Positions 14,440 through 23,055 of a DNA stretch of 23,060 nt are shown piece by piece. Position 1 is the first letter of the stretch; the number at the start of each line of letters is the position of its first letter. Source of the stretch: an uncultured Bacteroides sp. Its GTDB lineage: Bacteria > Bacteroidota > Bacteroidia > Bacteroidales > Bacteroidaceae. The stretch lies in contig USQO01000026.1 of assembly GCA_900556845.1 (NCBI GenBank), positions 1 through 23,060 of the forward strand, in the 5' to 3' direction. The translations under genes and the position numbers were made by a program. The notes beneath the pieces are model-generated. The model made no database searches and was not told where the DNA came from. It saw only the letters and a list, made by a program, of their open reading frames with translations.

Positions 14440-15963
14440 TTAATGCTTAAAATGACGGATGCCGGTAGTCACCATTGCAATACCATGCTCGTTGCAATAC
14501 TGGAATGATTCAGCATCTCTAATTGAACCTCCAGGCTGAATAACTGCCGTTACTCCCTCGTTGCCCGCAATTTCCACGCAGTCTGCAAACGGGAAGAAAG
14601 CATCACTTGCCATTACGGCTCCCTGCAAATCAAAATTAAATGATTTTGCTTTCTCTATAGCCTGCTTCAAAGCGTCAACACGTGAAGTCTGACCAACTCC
14701 ACTGGCCAGCAACTGCTTACCTTTAGCCAGAACAATCGCATTACTCTTGCTGTTCTTTACAATCTTGTTGGCAAACAACATATCTTCAATTTCAGCCTGA
14801 GTAGGAGCTTTGTCAGTTACCTGCTTCAAATCTTCAGGAGTTTCAATCTTGATATCTTTATCCTGAACCAGAACCCCATTCAACAAAGAGCGGAACTGCT
14901 TAGTCGGCAGACTGGCGTTTTTACGTACCAGGATAATACGGTTTTTCTTCTGTCCCAACACCTGAAGCGCATCTACATCATAATCCGGAGCAATGATAAC
15001 TTCAAAGAAAATCTTATTGATTTCTTCGGCAGTTTCCTTATCAATCACTGCATTAGTAATCAGCACACCACCAAATGCAGACACGGGGTCACCTGCCAAA
15101 GCATCTTTCCATGCTTCCAATACAGTCGGTCTGGAAGCCAGACCACATGCATTGTTATGTTTCAACACTGCGAATGTTGTTTCAGAGAATTCATCAATCA
15201 AATCAACAGCAGCATTGATATCCAGCAAATTGTTATAAGAGATTTCTTTACCATGCACCTGATCGAACATTTCATCAAGGTTTCCAAAGAAGAATCCTTT
15301 CTGATGCGGATTCTCTCCGTAACGTAACTGCTTCTGATTTTCAACAGCGCAACGGAACGCAGAATTATCATCTCCGTCAAAGTAATTAAAGATAGCAGCA
15401 TCATAGTGAGAAGAAACGGCAAACGCTTCTTTAGCCAACCAGCGGCGTTCAGCACGAGTTGTAGTAGCGCCATGTTCAACAAGCATATCCAGGAAAGGAC
15501 GATACTGTGCGCGGCTGGCAACAATAGCTACATCATTAAAATTCTTAGCGGCAGCACGAATCAAAGAGATACCACCTATATCTATTTTTTCTATAATAGC
15601 CTGTTCTTCTGCTCCTGAAGCCACAGTTGCCTCAAACGGATACAAATCTACAATCACCAAGTCAATTTCCGGGATTTCATATTTTTCAATCTGCTGCAGA
15701 TCCTGCTCAAGTTCGCGACGGCACAAAATTCCACCAAAAACTTTCGGATGCAAAGTTTTCACTCTTCCACCCAAAATTGAAGGATATGAGGTCAAATCTT
15801 CAACAGCCTTACAAGGGAATCCAAGAGATTCTATAAACTGGCGTGTTCCACCTGTTGACAAAAACTCAACTCCATCTTCGTGAAGTTTTGTAATAATCTC
15901 ATCCAAACCATCTTTGTGATAAACCGATACTAATGCGGTCTTAATTTTTTTAGCCTCAGACAT
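14440..15963 (-). CDS. purH: Bifunctional AICAR transformylase / IMP cyclohydrolase
   Basis: PurH carries out the last two steps of de novo IMP synthesis: formyl transfer from 10-formyl-THF to AICAR, then ring closure. The protein has 507 residues, normal for the family. The N-terminal IMP cyclohydrolase (MGS-like) domain shows ALVSVYHKDG, FLSTGGT and GRVKTLHPKVFGG, with the expected Lys-Thr-Leu-His-Pro block. The C-terminal transformylase shows LRYGENPHQ, then VLKHNNACG (the family's usual KHxNPCG has Ala in place of Pro), DPVSAFGG, and near the end SDAFFPFADCVE and IQPGGSIRD. It is transcribed from its own likely promoter, divergent from the phosphate transporter, and shares the one-carbon pool with MetF, encoded in the same window. 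Confidence 0.97.
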   Translation of the reverse strand: MSEAKKIKTALVSVYHKDGLDEIITKLHEDGVEFLSTGGTRQFIESLGFPCKAVEDLTSYPSILGGRVKTLHPKVFGGILCRRELEQDLQQIEKYEIPEIDLVIVDLYPFEATVASGAEEQAIIEKIDIGGISLIRAAAKNFNDVAIVASRAQYRPFLDMLVEHGATTTRAERRWLAKEAFAVSSHYDAAIFNYFDGDDNSAFRCAVENQKQLRYGENPHQKGFFFGNLDEMFDQVHGKEISYNNLLDINAAVDLIDEFSETTFAVLKHNNACGLASRPTVLEAWKDALAGDPVSAFGGVLITNAVIDKETAEEINKIFFEVIIAPDYDVDALQVLGQKKNRIILVRKNASLPTKQFRSLLNGVLVQDKDIKIETPEDLKQVTDKAPTQAEIEDMLFANKIVKNSKSNAIVLAKGKQLLASGVGQTSRVDALKQAIEKAKSFNFDLQGAVMASDAFFPFADCVEIAGNEGVTAVIQPGGSIRDAESFQYCNEHGIAMVTTGIRHFKH

Positions 15964-15991
15964 CTTCTTGTATTTTTAATATATTTGATGG

Positions 15992-15999
15992 CAAAGTTA
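15992..15999 (-). promoter_or_regulatory. Putative -7 box for purH
   Basis: On the minus strand TAACTTTG fits TAnnTTTG and lies 28 bases upstream of the purH ATG. A GTTG lies 18 bases further upstream, slightly closer than the usual -33 spacing. The 264-base gap between purH and the phosphate transporter holds this box and the divergent one at 16196. I see no purine-riboswitch-like structure in it. Confidence 0.5.
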
Positions 16000-16195
16000 C
16001 GAATTTTCAACCATATACAACAGTAGAAAACACTAAATAATATTGGATACTGCTTAATTTTCATCAATTGTGTCAAAGCACATTCAGGCTTCCCAATTTA
16101 TTCTACAGGCTAATCCAAAAACGGTTTTGCTCCCTATCCTCAAAATTGTAACAGAAATGTAACATGTATGACATTTTATTCTAACATGAAGAATC

Positions 16196-16203
16196 TACCT
16201 TTG
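16196..16203 (+). promoter_or_regulatory. Putative -7 box for the PiT transporter
   Basis: TACCTTTG fits TAnnTTTG, 24 bases before the ATG at 16228. The box lies inside the in-frame extension that starts at 16168, so that longer form is unlikely to be translated. No clear -33 TTTG is seen. Confidence 0.5.
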
Positions 16204-16227
16204 CCCACAAACAAATTAACAAACTAT

Positions 16228-18537
16228 ATGGAAACAGTCTATTTAGGAATAATCATTTTCCTGTTTGTGCTGGCAGTCTTCGACTTGCTGGTAGGTGTCA
16301 GTAACGATGCCGTGAATTTTATGAACTCCGCCGTGGGTGCAAAAGTCGCAAAATTCAAGACAATCGTATTTGTAGCAGCACTAGGAGTCTTTATCGGTGC
16401 GGTAATGAGTAATGGTATGATGGACATTGCCCGTCATGGTATTTTTCAGCCGGCGAATTTCTCTTTCTACGAAATTATGTGTATCTTGCTGGCGGTAATG
16501 ATTACCGATGTCGTACTTCTGGACGTATTCAACACACTGGGCCTTCCGACATCAACCACCGTATCTATGGTATTCGAACTGCTTGGCGGTACATTTATTT
16601 TGGCTATTATCAAAATCATAGGCGATGAAACCGGATTATTATCCATCGGAGACTTGATGAATACAGAAAAAGCATTATCTGTCATCATGGGCATCTTCCT
16701 TTCAGTAGCCATCGCTTTCATTGCAGGTACATTTGTACAATACATTTCCCGTCTTATTTTCAGTTTTAATTATAAGAAAAAACTTTCTTGGACCATTGGT
16801 CTGTTTGGAGGTGTTTCAACTACAGCCTTATCTTATTTCATTCTGATCAAAGGCCTGAAAGGTACCCCATTTATTTCTGCTGAAACGACAGCATGGATAA
16901 ACGACAACTCTACCTACCTGTTAATAGTTTGCTTCGTTTTCTTTACAGTGCTCATGCAATTCCTGCACTGGTGTAAAATCAACGTATTCAAAATCATTAT
17001 CCTTTTAGGAACGTTCTCACTGGCACTTGCATTTGCCGGCAATGACTTGGTTAACTTCATCGGTGTTCCTTTGGCCGGATTCTCAGCCTATACCGATTAT
17101 ATTGCAAACAATAACGGAGCCGATATCCATTCATTCATGATGTCTTCATTGCAATCGTCTGCAACAACCCCTCCTGCTTTCTTGTTTGCAGCCGGTTTGA
17201 TTATGGTGTTTGCATTGGCTACTTCCAAGAAAGCACAAAACGTTATTAAAACTTCTGTAGACCTTGCCCGTCAGGAAGAAGGCGAAGAAATGTTCGGTTC
17301 ATCCGGCGTTGCCCGCGTCATCGTCCGCCGTGCTACTGCTCTCAACGACTTTATTGTAAAAACCATTCCGTCCGGCACACGCAACTGGATCAACTCACGC
17401 TTCAATAAAGACGAAATGATTCTTGAAAATGGTGCAGCATTCGACTTGGTACGCGCATCCGTAAACCTTGTTCTTTCGGGATTGCTGATTATCATCGGTA
17501 CAACCATGAAATTGCCTCTTTCTACTACCTATGTTACATTCATCGTAGCCATGGGGTCTTCACTGGCCGACCGTGCTTGGGGACGTGAAACAGCCGTTTA
17601 CCGTATCACCGGTGTATTGTCAGTAATCGGTGGATGGTTCATCACCGCATTCGTAGCCTTTACCGTATGTGCCCTGATTACCGTAATCATTTTCTATACC
17701 AGCTTCATCGGTATGCTGGCAATGATTGCAGTCGCAGTTTTCATTCTTGTAAGAAGCCATATCACTTACTCACAAAAAGAAAAAGCAGAGAAGAAAGACG
17801 ACATCTTCAAGCAAATGATGAACAGCAAAGACAAAAACGAGACATGGGAGCTGCTTCGTCAACACGTACGTCAGACTTTCACCAGTTATATGAACTACAG
17901 TTCGTCTACCTACAAGCAAGTAACAGACGGATTCATGAAAGAAGACCTGAAAATGCTCCGCAAGGCCATGAACAATACCGACAGCCAGAAAAAGAATCTG
18001 AAAAAGCTCAGACGAAAAGAATTGCTGGGATTAAGAAAGATTTCCATCAACATCGCTTTGGAAAAGAATACATGGTTCCACTTGGGAAGCAACAGTTGCG
18101 AAGAAATGCTTTACTGTTTGAAACGTATCTGCGAGCCTTGTAAAGAACATGTCGACAACAATTTCAGTCCGTTAACTTCCGACTGTGTCACTGAGTTCCT
18201 TCCTGTGCGTAACGAGATGTGCGAATTGATGCAACGTACACAAAATGCCATCGATACGAACAATTATGAAGACGCTAACGACATCCTTGTAAAAGGCGAC
18301 GAGTTGAAAAACAAGATTTCAACCATGCGTAAAGTTCAGATGAACCGCATGCAAGACAACACCACAAATCTGCGTGCTTCTCTGGTATATCTGAACATCC
18401 TACAGGAATCGCAAGAGCTGGTAAGTGTTTGGAGACACCTGTTGCGTGCCAGCAAACGTTTTCAGGAAGAATCTACCGAACATGTTCAGGAAGAAGAATC
18501 ACTACTGGAAGACAAGCTCAGCCTTAAAAACGCATAA
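16228..18537 (+). CDS. PiT-family inorganic phosphate transporter with cytoplasmic helical (PhoU-like) tail
   Basis: This is a cation-coupled phosphate permease of the inner membrane, 769 residues long. The two inverted halves of the PiT fold are marked by paired signatures GVSNDAVNF (23-31) and GNDLVNF (271-277). SLADRAWGRETAVYRI marks the last membrane region, and about 10-12 hydrophobic segments run to about residue 513. The remaining roughly 255 residues are hydrophilic, charged and predicted all-helical, resembling a PhoU-like domain that might gate transport. Classic PiT proteins are about 400-500 residues and often have a separate PhoU-like partner gene, which is absent here. I chose ATG 16228 because it gives a normal N-terminal membrane segment and lies just downstream of a -7 box; a start at 16168 would add 20 residues. 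No pho-type operator was recognised. Confidence 0.92.
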   Translation: METVYLGIIIFLFVLAVFDLLVGVSNDAVNFMNSAVGAKVAKFKTIVFVAALGVFIGAVMSNGMMDIARHGIFQPANFSFYEIMCILLAVMITDVVLLDVFNTLGLPTSTTVSMVFELLGGTFILAIIKIIGDETGLLSIGDLMNTEKALSVIMGIFLSVAIAFIAGTFVQYISRLIFSFNYKKKLSWTIGLFGGVSTTALSYFILIKGLKGTPFISAETTAWINDNSTYLLIVCFVFFTVLMQFLHWCKINVFKIIILLGTFSLALAFAGNDLVNFIGVPLAGFSAYTDYIANNNGADIHSFMMSSLQSSATTPPAFLFAAGLIMVFALATSKKAQNVIKTSVDLARQEEGEEMFGSSGVARVIVRRATALNDFIVKTIPSGTRNWINSRFNKDEMILENGAAFDLVRASVNLVLSGLLIIIGTTMKLPLSTTYVTFIVAMGSSLADRAWGRETAVYRITGVLSVIGGWFITAFVAFTVCALITVIIFYTSFIGMLAMIAVAVFILVRSHITYSQKEKAEKKDDIFKQMMNSKDKNETWELLRQHVRQTFTSYMNYSSSTYKQVTDGFMKEDLKMLRKAMNNTDSQKKNLKKLRRKELLGLRKISINIALEKNTWFHLGSNSCEEMLYCLKRICEPCKEHVDNNFSPLTSDCVTEFLPVRNEMCELMQRTQNAIDTNNYEDANDILVKGDELKNKISTMRKVQMNRMQDNTTNLRASLVYLNILQESQELVSVWRHLLRASKRFQEESTEHVQEEESLLEDKLSLKNA

Positions 18538-18559
18538 TCTTAGCTCTTAAAACACACGC

Positions 18560-18608
18560 GAATCCACTGCCAGGTCGTTTTTTTCGTCCGGACAGTGGAT
18601 TCTTTCTA
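18560..18608 (+). terminator. Intrinsic terminator after the phosphate transporter
   Basis: GAATCCACTG at 18560-18569 pairs perfectly with CAGTGGATTC at 18593-18602. The 23-base loop includes a run of seven T. TTTCTATA follows the stem. It lies 22 bases after the transporter stop and just before the promoter of the next gene. Confidence 0.75.
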
Positions 18609-18618
18609 TATAAAAGAT

Positions 18619-18626
18619 TACTTTTG
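18619..18626 (+). promoter_or_regulatory. Putative -7 box for the kinase gene
   Basis: TACTTTTG fits TAnnTTTG, 22 bases before the ATG at 18649. An in-frame ATG at 18595 lies upstream of the box and inside the preceding terminator stem, so it is not the real start. Confidence 0.55.
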
Positions 18627-18648
18627 TGGAAAAATAAAATTATTAACC

Positions 18649-19731
18649 ATGAAAAACATTAAAGACATTATTTCTCAATTTCCCGAAGTAGGCGAAGTTA
18701 CCGAAATCAAAGCGCTGACTTCCGGATTGATTAATCAGACCTATCTGGTAAAAACCACATCGGCCAATCCTGACGACTACATTCTGCAGCGCATCAACCA
18801 TACGATATTTACGGATATAGAAATGCTGCAACACACCATTGAAGTCGTAACATCCCATATCCGCAAAAAACTGGAAGCTAAGGGAGAGCAAGATATTGAA
18901 AGAAAAGTATTGCGCTTTGTCAAGGCCTCTACAGGAAAAACCTATTACTTCGACGGCGAAGGCTACTGGCGTGTTTCTGTCTATATACCACGTTCACAAA
19001 CCCTCGAAGCCGTTACTCCTGAGTCATCTTATCTGGCTGGCCTCAACTTTGGAGAGTTCCAGGCCATGCTGGCTGACGTTCCTGAAGAAATCGGCGAAAT
19101 CATTCCTAAATTCCACAATATGGAATTCCGCCTCCAGCAATTGCGTGAAGCCGTTGCCGCCAATCCGTCCGGACGCTTGGAAAAAGTGCAGGACATAGTA
19201 GATGCCATCGAGAAAGATGCCGAGCAGATGTGCTGTGCCGAACAGCTATACCGTGAAGGCAAACTCCCCAAACGAATTTGCCATTGCGACACCAAAGTCA
19301 GCAACATGCTATTCGACGAAGACGGTAATGTACTTTGCGTCATCGACCTGGATACCGTAATGCCAAGCTTTATCTTCTCTGATTTTGGAGATTTCCTGCG
19401 TACGGCAGCCAATACCGGAAAAGAAGACGACCCGGATTTGGACAAGGTTACTTTCAATATGGAAATATTCAAAGCCTTCACAAAAGGATACATCGAGTCG
19501 GCACGCAGCTTCCTCACTCCGATTGAAATAGAATACCTGCCCTATGCGGCTACACTATTCCCTTACATGCAGGCAGTCCGCTTCCTTGCCGACTATATCA
19601 ATGGAGATACTTATTACCAGACTCAATACAAAGAGCACAATCTGGTCCGCACAAAAGCACAATACAAACTTTATACAGCAGCCAAGGCCGCTGTACCCGA
19701 AATGCAAGCATATATCCAGTCATTGCTCTAA
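18649..19731 (+). CDS. Aminoglycoside-phosphotransferase-fold kinase, N-acetylhexosamine 1-kinase (NahK)-like
   Basis: This is a predicted cytoplasmic small-molecule kinase of 360 residues with the APH/choline kinase fold. The catalytic loop is ICHCDTKVSNMLFD, with His212, catalytic Asp214 and metal-binding Asn219. The metal-binding motif is VIDLDTVMP, with Asp233 and Asp235, followed by SDFGDFLRTAAN. The spacing and the IDLDTVMP plus FGDxxR pattern are those of NahK, which phosphorylates GlcNAc or GalNAc at C1 in host-glycan salvage. Choline or homoserine kinases of this fold differ in these stretches. The N-terminal ATP-site segment is LTSGLINQTYLV. No lacto-N-biose phosphorylase or uridylyltransferase lies nearby, so the substrate is inferred. 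The gene stands alone between its own promoter and a terminator. Confidence 0.8.
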   Translation: MKNIKDIISQFPEVGEVTEIKALTSGLINQTYLVKTTSANPDDYILQRINHTIFTDIEMLQHTIEVVTSHIRKKLEAKGEQDIERKVLRFVKASTGKTYYFDGEGYWRVSVYIPRSQTLEAVTPESSYLAGLNFGEFQAMLADVPEEIGEIIPKFHNMEFRLQQLREAVAANPSGRLEKVQDIVDAIEKDAEQMCCAEQLYREGKLPKRICHCDTKVSNMLFDEDGNVLCVIDLDTVMPSFIFSDFGDFLRTAANTGKEDDPDLDKVTFNMEIFKAFTKGYIESARSFLTPIEIEYLPYAATLFPYMQAVRFLADYINGDTYYQTQYKEHNLVRTKAQYKLYTAAKAAVPEMQAYIQSLL

Positions 19732-19747
19732 AAGCATTGACCTTTGT

Positions 19748-19788
19748 AAAAGCCGTTCTTGTTTGAAGAGCGGCTTTTATTTTTCTTT
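19748..19788 (+). terminator. Intrinsic terminator after the kinase gene
   Basis: AAAAGCCGTTCT at 19748-19759 pairs with AGAGCGGCTTTT at 19767-19778, a 12-bp stem with one G-T wobble and a 7-base loop. ATTTTTCTTT follows. It lies 16 bases after the kinase stop. On the opposite strand the stem is followed by TACAAAGG, so it is a poorer terminator for the convergent gene. Confidence 0.85.
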
Positions 19789-19797
19789 ATAAACGGC

Positions 19798-20490
19798 CTA
19801 TCCCTTTCGTGCAGCAACAGCCAGAATTACCCCCAGCATAACCCCGAGTAATGCTGCAAACAGCACCCTCATTTCAGCCGGCAACAAAAAAGTAATGGTA
19901 TGTGCCGGATACCAGAACAAGGGTATTGTTCTTTTAAAGACAAATTCCCATTGCACTTTCCAGTTCATTTCCTGCAAAATTGTCCCCATCGGTATCGGAG
20001 AAAACAATCCTTTCAATGTTCCCCCAGTTGCAAGTATATGTGTATCCGTAACCTTATGGAGTGTCATAAACACCGGTGCAAATATAGAATTCAGCACAAC
20101 GGAAATCAGCAGTGCAATGCCGACTTTCTCCACAGTCAAAGTTCCAACCATAACCGCCGCCGTCTTTTTCATTCCCATATATTCCAGAAAAACAGGAACC
20201 CCCGAAGAAAAAACAATAAAAGCCATATTGATGCCCAATCCCAATACTCCCCACACCAAAGCACGCGGCAAAACACCAAAGCCTTTACGATAATAGCATC
20301 CTGTACTAATACGCAGGCCTAATAATTCACCGGCTGTTGATAAAATTGCAAACTTCAAGAAACTCATCACCATCCCATGCTCTGCATTAAACACTTGATA
20401 ACCATTATACAAATCCTCACTCAAAGCAAAAGGAAGGAAAAGCACACACAAAAAAGCCAAGAAAAAAAGATCAGAGCGTTTCATAGACAA
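19798..20490 (-). CDS. Integral membrane protein, possibly Mpv17/PMP22-like
   Basis: The protein has 230 residues. The N-terminus (KRSDLFFLAFLCVLFLPFAL) looks like a signal anchor or first membrane segment, and about four to six hydrophobic segments follow. The C-terminal half resembles eukaryotic Mpv17/PMP22 proteins: an SIFAPVFMTLHKV stretch after a membrane helix, then W..., then WYPAHTITFLLPAEMRVL, compared with the family's W-x-WP-x2-Q-x-INF-x2-VP-x3-R signature, and a final hydrophobic helix. This likeness is from memory and has not been tested. I do not recognise a function. The start at 20490 follows a promoter-like pair at 20522-20552. The convergent kinase gene ends 66 bases away. 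Confidence 0.75.
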   Translation of the reverse strand: MSMKRSDLFFLAFLCVLFLPFALSEDLYNGYQVFNAEHGMVMSFLKFAILSTAGELLGLRISTGCYYRKGFGVLPRALVWGVLGLGINMAFIVFSSGVPVFLEYMGMKKTAAVMVGTLTVEKVGIALLISVVLNSIFAPVFMTLHKVTDTHILATGGTLKGLFSPIPMGTILQEMNWKVQWEFVFKRTIPLFWYPAHTITFLLPAEMRVLFAALLGVMLGVILAVAARKG

Positions 20491-20521
20491 TTGAGTTTTA
20501 TTTTATACTTGTTAACTTTCG

Positions 20522-20552
20522 CAAATATATAAGCATATTTTAAATAAACAAG
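20522..20552 (-). promoter_or_regulatory. Putative promoter for the Mpv17-like membrane protein
   Basis: On the minus strand TATATTTG (20522-20529) fits TAnnTTTG. CTTG (20549-20552) lies 19 bases upstream and matches -33 TTTG at three of four positions. The -7 box is 31 bases before the ATG. The remaining bases up to the outer-membrane gene's stop at 20662 are AT-rich, and I see no terminator hairpin in them. Confidence 0.55.
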
Positions 20553-20661
20553 AAAAAAGCATAGTTTCTCCGCCCAATAACATCATTTTTACATAAAAGA
20601 AAAACGTAAGCTATCCAAATAAAACCACAGTTCCAAAAACGAAACACCTGTCATCTCCCCT

Positions 20662-23055
20662 CTACAGCCTGTCCAAAGCATCCAGTTTACCCTGATGACT
20701 CTGCTGGCTCTTGCCAAAAGTATAAGTCATATTCAGGCGCAACTGCCGCGTTTCAGACTTTCCGTAATGCAATAATTTCATCGTACTATCTTCCGTATAA
20801 TTATCCCATCTTGAAGTCCAGAACGCATCCGTGAGCACCAGATTAAGCATGAGCCTGTCTTTACAAAACTTACGGCTGACCCCAATATCCAGACTTCCGG
20901 TAGGCCTGTACACAGCATTCCCTACAAGCGTTTTGGTGGTATAGCTGCCGTTCATTTCCATACGGATTTTCCAGGGCAGCAGCATATTACTTTGAAGTGA
21001 AAACACACCGCTCAGCAGATTCATACTTCCCTCGTATGCCGGCATGGACAAATTATGTTCCGTATAAAACAACACAGCACTATACCGCATATTCCACCAC
21101 CTCAACAAATTAATTTCCTGCGCTGCAGACAAAGAAAGCCGGTGCTGCTTGCCCACATTGCGGGGAATCATTGCCACCTTATTCCCTTCTATAAGTTCTT
21201 TTACTTCACTGCTGTAATCATCCAGCAGTGCATATCTCAAACTAAACACCCCATTATTTCCCTGTAAAGACATTCCCACCTGGTAACTTTTCTGAGGCTT
21301 CAAAAACGGGTTTCCTTTCCAGCATGACAGTTCATCCAGCAAATATTCAAAAGGATTTAAATTCTGATACAAAGGACGGTCTATGCGCGTATTGAAGTTC
21401 CAGACCAAAGCATACGCACTGTTCAACTGATAATTGACAGCCAAAGAAGGGAAAAAATCCCAATAACTGCGTTTGTTGTCTGTCACCGCCCCCTCACTTA
21501 CCGGCTGCAATTTTCCCAACGAATAAGTATATTCCGTCCGAAGTCCGGCCTCTACGTTCCACTTCTCACCGACAGAATGCTTGTACTGCATATATGCAGC
21601 CCCAATCTGCTCCCTATAATCAAAACGGTTGGACTGATTCACATCCAGGCACTGGTCGGCTCCAAAACCGTCATAAAAATAAAACCCATTATCGGCATTT
21701 ACCCATGAGTATTTCAGCCCCCAGTTAAACACACCTCCCCACAGTTTGTTCTGCTGGTTATAAGTCAGCGCATGCATATACACATCTCTTTTATTGACAG
21801 ACCGATAAACCTTATCCGCCGTAACTGTTCCGTCAGGATTAAAATATGTATTAGGCTGTCTGTTATCCGATCCTCCATCAAAAAAAGCAAAGTCATAATC
21901 AACCTCATACCATGTTTCCCGCGACGGTTCAAACCTGTAAAACAAGTTGGTGGCATAACGGTCTGCTTTCTGCGTCAAGTAATCATTTTCGGCATACAAC
22001 GTCTGATACAGCTGCCCCGTTGTTTTATCAGAGATAGCCGTAGTTGTTTTAGTAATGCCCGGCCCTCCAAGCATATTCAGGTTCACACCGGCCCCCAATG
22101 TATGTTCAGGCCGGATATCGTATTCAAAAGCCATTCGGGATGAAATAGTCCTGCGCTTGTCCATATCCCACGTAGGACTGTCATAAACTTGTTGTCCCTG
22201 CTCCCTATACATGCCATAATCGTATCTGTAATAGCCGAACGTATGCCCATAGCCACCGGACAGTCTCCATTTTTCATTCGATATACCCAAAGACACCTCC
22301 GTATTCTGCCTCAGTTTTTGCCAATACGACAATCCGTTGTTTACCGATAGATACAAATGCTGCTCGCGGGCAACCTTTTTCATTCTTATATTCACGATTC
22401 CCCCGGTTCCCTGGGCATCATAGCTGGCCGGTGGCTGTTGCATCACCTCAACAGACTCAATACTTTCAGCCGGAGTAGAACGTAACAAAGCTGTAAGTTC
22501 CTCCTGCTGCATATAGGTATTCTTGCCGTTCAGCAAAACCAGGACACCACCTTTCCCGCCAATGTGCAAATTATTCTGTCCGTCTACAAAAACGCCCGGC
22601 GTGCGCTTCAGTACATCCAAAGCAGAACCTCCTGCCACAAGCGCACTGTTTTTAGGCGTAAATACAATGTTCCCATTATCCATCTTTATGGAAGCATGCT
22701 GCTTTTCTCCTACCACAACTACATTCTCCAGCTCCACCGATGCCGCCTCCAGAATAATTTCTCCGGCATCTGTCTTTTCTGTAACATCCAACCAATCCGT
22801 ATAACGGGCAACATACCCCAGACAATTGACAAACAGACGCACCTTTCCTTCTGAAGCCAATGCCGAGAACTTCCCCTCTCCATCCGCTATACACTGAAAC
22901 AAGACTTTGCCCTGTTCGTTCATACCAGAAATCACTGCCGCATCTACGGGAGTTCCATCCATCGCTTTTATCACCCCATTTATCTGTCCCTTTCCTGACT
23001 GAGCCATGACTCCAAAGGAACATAAAATCCATACAAATAGCAATATATATTTCAT
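20662..23055 (-). CDS. Outer-membrane beta-barrel protein with CarboxypepD_reg-like and plug domains (TonB-dependent receptor-like)
   Basis: The protein has 797 residues. A signal peptide covers about 1-18 (ending GVMA-Q). A beta-sandwich carboxypeptidase-regulatory-like domain spans about 24-105 (GQINGVIKAMDGTPVDAAVI onward), joined by LENVVVVGE to a plug-like domain at about 125-230 (ALDVLKRTPGVFVDG, LVLLNGK, SIESVEVMQQPPASYDAQGT then GGIVNIRMKK). The rest is a barrel with repeated aromatic-rich strands, of the type annotated as outer membrane beta-barrel family 3. The last strand (LRLNMTYTF) is followed by a polar tail of about 16 residues. It is not a SusC homologue by size or plug sequence, and no SusD partner follows. 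The ligand is unknown. The start at 23055 gives a good signal peptide, but only 5 bases remain upstream, so the promoter is outside the window. Confidence 0.88.
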   Translation of the reverse strand: MKYILLFVWILCSFGVMAQSGKGQINGVIKAMDGTPVDAAVISGMNEQGKVLFQCIADGEGKFSALASEGKVRLFVNCLGYVARYTDWLDVTEKTDAGEIILEAASVELENVVVVGEKQHASIKMDNGNIVFTPKNSALVAGGSALDVLKRTPGVFVDGQNNLHIGGKGGVLVLLNGKNTYMQQEELTALLRSTPAESIESVEVMQQPPASYDAQGTGGIVNIRMKKVAREQHLYLSVNNGLSYWQKLRQNTEVSLGISNEKWRLSGGYGHTFGYYRYDYGMYREQGQQVYDSPTWDMDKRRTISSRMAFEYDIRPEHTLGAGVNLNMLGGPGITKTTTAISDKTTGQLYQTLYAENDYLTQKADRYATNLFYRFEPSRETWYEVDYDFAFFDGGSDNRQPNTYFNPDGTVTADKVYRSVNKRDVYMHALTYNQQNKLWGGVFNWGLKYSWVNADNGFYFYDGFGADQCLDVNQSNRFDYREQIGAAYMQYKHSVGEKWNVEAGLRTEYTYSLGKLQPVSEGAVTDNKRSYWDFFPSLAVNYQLNSAYALVWNFNTRIDRPLYQNLNPFEYLLDELSCWKGNPFLKPQKSYQVGMSLQGNNGVFSLRYALLDDYSSEVKELIEGNKVAMIPRNVGKQHRLSLSAAQEINLLRWWNMRYSAVLFYTEHNLSMPAYEGSMNLLSGVFSLQSNMLLPWKIRMEMNGSYTTKTLVGNAVYRPTGSLDIGVSRKFCKDRLMLNLVLTDAFWTSRWDNYTEDSTMKLLHYGKSETRQLRLNMTYTFGKSQQSHQGKLDALDRL

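Noticed and set aside
15964..16227. Riboswitch in the purH-PiT divergent gap
   Set aside because: Apart from two -7 boxes I found no paired helices or conserved aptamer core on either strand, though an unusual fold cannot be excluded by eye.
20662..23055. SusC-type glycan importer
   Set aside because: At 797 residues it is shorter than SusC proteins (about 1000), its plug and barrel segments fit the other outer-membrane barrel family, and no SusD-like lipoprotein gene is adjacent.
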